This document shows positions 61,380 through 64,000 of a stretch of DNA of 64,000 nucleotides, in pieces (the first letter of the stretch is position 1; every line of letters starts with the position of its first letter). The position numbers and the translations under genes are program-made. The stretch comes from Burkholderiales bacterium (lineage in GTDB: Bacteria; Pseudomonadota; Gammaproteobacteria; Burkholderiales; SG8-41). The stretch is from positions 62,001 through 126,000 of the forward strand of contig JALHRQ010000004.1 of NCBI GenBank assembly GCA_022841375.1, read 5' to 3'. The notes under the pieces are model-generated. The model did not search any database, had not been told where the DNA came from, and worked only from the letters and a program-made list of their open reading frames with translations.

Positions 61380-62375
61380 GTGAAAACCATCCAGATTCTT
61401 GAATACGGCGGTCCCGAAGTCCTGCAACGCATCGATGCGCCGGTGCCGAAGGCTGCACCCGGTACCTTGCTGGTTCGTGTGCACCATGCCGGCATCAATT
61501 TCATGGACATCCATACCCGCCAGGGCAAATATGCGCAGTCGCGTACTTATCCAGTGCGCCTGCCCTGCACGCTGGGCATGGAAGGCGCCGGCGAGGTGGT
61601 TGCCCTGGGTGAGGGCGTGACCGGTCATCGCGTCGGTGATCGCGTTGCGTGGTGCATCGTCTGGGGCAGTTATGCCGAATATGCGGTGGTGCCGGCCTGG
61701 CAGGCGGTCAAGGTGCCGGATGCGGTGGCTCTGGATCTGGCAGCGGCATCGGTGTTTCAGGGCTATACCGCGCATTACCTGGCCCATGATGTAGGACAAC
61801 TCGGCCCCGGCAAAACCTGTCTGGTGCATGCCGCGTCGGGCGGCATCGGCCAGCTATTGATTCAGCTGGCGAAACGCAGCGGCGCGCGGGTGATCGCCAC
61901 CACCAGTTCCACGGACAAGGCCGTGGTGGCGCGCGAACGCGGCGCTGATCTCGTCGTGCTCTACGACGGCGGTCGTTTTGTTGAGGCGGTGCGCGAGGCG
62001 ACCGGCGGCGTGGGCGTGGATGTGGTGTACGACTCGATCGGTAAGACTTCGCTGCGTGACAGCTTCCGCGCTGCGCGCACCCGCGGACTGATCATCAACT
62101 ACGGCAACGTTTCCGGTTCGGTGAAGGATCTTGATCCGATTGAATTGGGTGAAGCCGGTTCGTTGTTTCTGACGCGACCGCGACTGGCCGATCATTTGCG
62201 CGATGCCGGAGAAATCCGGCGTCGCGCCGATGACATTTTCGGCGCGCTGATCGAGGGTTCCCTGAAAATCCGTATTGCCGGGCGTTTCACGCTGGACAAC
62301 GTTGAAGAGGCGCATGCAGCCTATGAAGAACGTCGCATGGTCGGCAAGCCGGTGCTGGATATTAGCGGCAGTTAA
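61380..62375 (+). CDS. Zinc-independent quinone oxidoreductase, MDR family
   Basis: The 331-residue protein starts with a GTG and has the GroES-like N-terminal domain (GGPEVLQRIDAPVPK), MDIHTRQGKYA and GMEGAGEVVALGEGV. The Rossmann domain carries LVHAASGGIGQLLIQLAKRSG (about 147-167) for NADPH. It lacks the metal ligands of alcohol dehydrogenases. Family members reduce quinones in the cytoplasm. It diverges from msrB and is followed by a K+ channel gene after 126 bases. Confidence 0.9.
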   Translation: MKTIQILEYGGPEVLQRIDAPVPKAAPGTLLVRVHHAGINFMDIHTRQGKYAQSRTYPVRLPCTLGMEGAGEVVALGEGVTGHRVGDRVAWCIVWGSYAEYAVVPAWQAVKVPDAVALDLAAASVFQGYTAHYLAHDVGQLGPGKTCLVHAASGGIGQLLIQLAKRSGARVIATTSSTDKAVVARERGADLVVLYDGGRFVEAVREATGGVGVDVVYDSIGKTSLRDSFRAARTRGLIINYGNVSGSVKDLDPIELGEAGSLFLTRPRLADHLRDAGEIRRRADDIFGALIEGSLKIRIAGRFTLDNVEEAHAAYEERRMVGKPVLDISGS

Positions 62376-62501
62376 TTTCCCGGGAGGATTGTTTGATCCC
62401 TGAACTGCGATCAAGCATCATCGCATCGTAGTCGCGCCATCGTCGTCGCGCATTACCTTTCTGTAATGGGCCGATCATCGGTAATGTGGAGCAAAACTTA
62501 A

Positions 62502-62963
62502 ATGTATGAGAACTGGCCGGCCAATTTGATGGTGGTAGCAAGCGCAGTCACTGCTGTCGCGCTGTGTGTATTGCTTCATTACGAAGGCCTGTTGCTGACG
62601 TCGCGCGGCTTGCAGCGCATCGGCGGGCAGCAGCGCGTCAAGGTGTTGTATTGCATTTTTTCGTTGCTGATACTCCACTTGATCGAAATCTGGGTGTTCG
62701 GCGTCACGATCTGGCTGTTGCTGCGCTGGCCCGAATTCGGACATATTGTTTCCAGCGGATCGGTGCAGCCGGGGGCGCTGGGTTTGCTGGATTCGGTCTA
62801 TGTGTCGACAGTCACCTACACCACGGTCGGTTTCGGCGATGTGGTGCCGGTCGGCCCTATACGCTTCATGGCGGGCATGGAATCCCTGACCGGGTTCGTA
62901 ATGTTCGGCTGGACCGCATCATTCATCTACCTCGAAATGGAGCGGTTCTGGCGCGGAAGATAG
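62502..62963 (+). CDS. Small potassium-channel-like protein
   Basis: The 153-residue protein has an N-terminal hydrophobic segment, a long second segment (about 47-75) and a pore loop with the filter TVTYTTVGFGDVVP (about residues 103-116), then a last helix GMESLTGFVMFGWTASFIY. The TVGFG selectivity filter is characteristic of K+ channels. It lacks any RCK or voltage-sensor domain, so gating is unclear. It stands alone between the quinone oxidoreductase and the MATE gene. Confidence 0.88.
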   Translation: MYENWPANLMVVASAVTAVALCVLLHYEGLLLTSRGLQRIGGQQRVKVLYCIFSLLILHLIEIWVFGVTIWLLLRWPEFGHIVSSGSVQPGALGLLDSVYVSTVTYTTVGFGDVVPVGPIRFMAGMESLTGFVMFGWTASFIYLEMERFWRGR

Positions 62964-63058
62964 GGGGCGCTCGTCCCCCCCGTGCGTATTGGAGGTTTCT
63001 GACGCAAGAGGCATACCGGCTACGGGGTGTGGCTGGCGCAGTTTAGAATGCGATCCTC

Positions 63059-64000
63059 GTGACGCCCGCCGCGACATCCAGTACCGCAGTCAGCCATCGT
63101 CAGGTCTGGGCGATGGCTGCGCCGATCATCCTCGCCAATATTTCCATACCCTTGCTGGGTGCGGTGAATACCGCCGTGGTCGGGCACCTCCCCGAACCCT
63201 ATTACATTGGCGCCGTTGCCATCGGCGCGATGCTGTTCAACTTCATCTATCACCTGTTCAACTGCTTGCGCATGGGCACCACCGGCCCGACCGCGCAGGC
63301 GCGCGGTGCCGGCAATATGGCCGAAGTCAGGGCCATACTCAACCGTGCCTTGCTGCTGGCAGGGGCCATCGGAGCCGCGTTGCTGGCCCTGCAATTGCCG
63401 ATCCTCGAACTGGCAATGTGGCTGATCAAGGGCAGCCGGGAGGTGGAGCATTACGCCCGGGAATATTTTCTGATCAGGGTCTGGGCGCTGCCGGCCGTGC
63501 TTGGTACCTATGCCGTTATCGGTTGGTTATACGGCATGCGCGATGCGCGTACTCCGCTGACCATCCTGTTCGTCACCAACGGTTCCAACATCGTGCTCAG
63601 TCTGCTGTTTGTTTTTGGATTGGGCTGGGGAGTGCCGGGTGTCGCTGTTGCGTCACTGATTTCAGAGTACGCAGGGTTGATCGTGGGGCTGTTTTGTGTC
63701 CATCGCACATTGAGCCGGCTTCCGGATGACGGGCTGCGCAGCCGCCTGCTCGATCCCGTGCAGTTGTTACGCATGGTATCGATCAACGGCGATATCGTGC
63801 TGCGCACATTTTGTGTGGTTTCCGTGCTCGCCATATTCATGGCCAAAAGTGCAGAACTCGGCGACTTGCCGCTGGCCGCCAATCAAGTGCTGCACAATTT
63901 TTTGATGTTTACGTCGTTTGGCCTGGACGGTTTTGCGCATGCTGCGGAAGCGATTCTCGGCGAAGCCGTCGGCCGGCGCGACCGCAATGCCTTTCGCCGC
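63059..64000 (+). CDS. MATE-family efflux transporter (partial)
   Basis: From a GTG at 63059 the frame is open for 314 codons to the window end; the rest lies outside. It shows membrane segments and the MATE pattern WAMAAPIILANISIPLLGAVNTAVVGHLPEPYYIGA, LFNCLRMGTTGPTAQARGAGN, and TNGSNIVLSLLFVFGLGWGVPGVAVASLISE (described by its key Pro, Asn and Gly residues). It resembles the DinF branch of MATE proteins, which export cationic compounds using ion gradients. Confidence 0.9.
   Translation, partial: MTPAATSSTAVSHRQVWAMAAPIILANISIPLLGAVNTAVVGHLPEPYYIGAVAIGAMLFNFIYHLFNCLRMGTTGPTAQARGAGNMAEVRAILNRALLLAGAIGAALLALQLPILELAMWLIKGSREVEHYAREYFLIRVWALPAVLGTYAVIGWLYGMRDARTPLTILFVTNGSNIVLSLLFVFGLGWGVPGVAVASLISEYAGLIVGLFCVHRTLSRLPDDGLRSRLLDPVQLLRMVSINGDIVLRTFCVVSVLAIFMAKSAELGDLPLAANQVLHNFLMFTSFGLDGFAHAAEAILGEAVGRRDRNAFRR

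Noticed and set aside
1-64000. CRISPR arrays, insertion sequences, phage genes, rRNA and tRNA genes
   Set aside because: No regularly spaced repeats, transposase or integrase signatures, long terminal inverted repeats or cloverleaf-like sequences were recognised by eye; a dedicated search (for example tRNAscan-SE) would be the test for missed tRNAs.

Overview
The window is GC-rich, densely coded chromosomal DNA. It looks like a betaproteobacterium, probably in or near Burkholderiales. The reasons are several orphan Bug/TctC-type binding proteins, the exbB-exbD-lpxK-Trm112-kdsB-adk block, a DmdC-type acyl-CoA dehydrogenase beside etfBA, an adenine-transhydrogenase pair pntAB, and a MutL that carries the endonuclease motif. 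Species assignment from the sequence alone is not possible. No rRNA, tRNA, CRISPR array, phage or insertion sequence was recognised.

Layout. 0-5.3 kb: tail of a Bug protein, an MmgE/PrpD protein, etfBA and an acyl-CoA dehydrogenase. 5.3-12.8 kb: the most unusual part, six paralogous exported proteins that each join a signal peptide, an intact-looking class I SAM-binding domain and a beta-rich C-terminal domain. Five are contiguous and partly overlapping; a divergent membrane-anchored spermidine-synthase-like gene separates them from the sixth. 12.8-16.3 kb: APC permease and htpG. 16.3-21.3 kb: a leftward group (reductase-like protein, exported phosphatase, exported beta-propeller, FAH-family hydrolase, LysR regulator). 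21.4-24.8 kb: two TerC-family genes (one fused to a UspA domain), each behind a yybP-ykoY (manganese) riboswitch. A third riboswitch of the same class lies on the opposite strand and reads toward the LysR gene. 24.8-31.4 kb: nhaA, ppa, GST, FIST protein, DUF599 protein, a Bug protein and an OCD-family protein. 31.4-39 kb: leftward hppA, phosphofructokinase, adk, kdsB, Trm112-like, lpxK, exbD, exbB. 39.3-46.5 kb: rightward uup, SDR, two Bug genes, xseA and a double cyclic-nucleotide-binding protein. 46.5-50.2 kb: leftward hydrolase, miaA, mutL. 50.4-56 kb: pntAB and a PAS-GAF-GGDEF-EAL protein. 56-61.2 kb: DUF3047 lipoprotein, amidase, tsaE, queG, rimI and Tat-exported msrB. 61.4-64 kb: quinone oxidoreductase, K+ channel and a MATE transporter cut by the window end.

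How the genes fit together. Metabolism is represented by acyl-CoA oxidation with its ETF, by transhydrogenase, and by a pyrophosphate-linked group (soluble Ppa, a proton-pumping HppA of the K+-independent type, and a phosphofructokinase whose phosphoryl-donor residues are ambiguous). Envelope genes include LPS synthesis (lpxK, kdsB), ExbBD, an amidase and exported MsrB. The tsaE/amidase/queG and mutL/miaA groups look like pieces of the enterobacterial queG-tsaE-ami-mutL-miaA cluster, here split by pntAB and a signalling gene. The two strongest candidates for undescribed biology are the exported methyltransferase-like array and the manganese-riboswitch-like leader in front of a LysR-type regulator.
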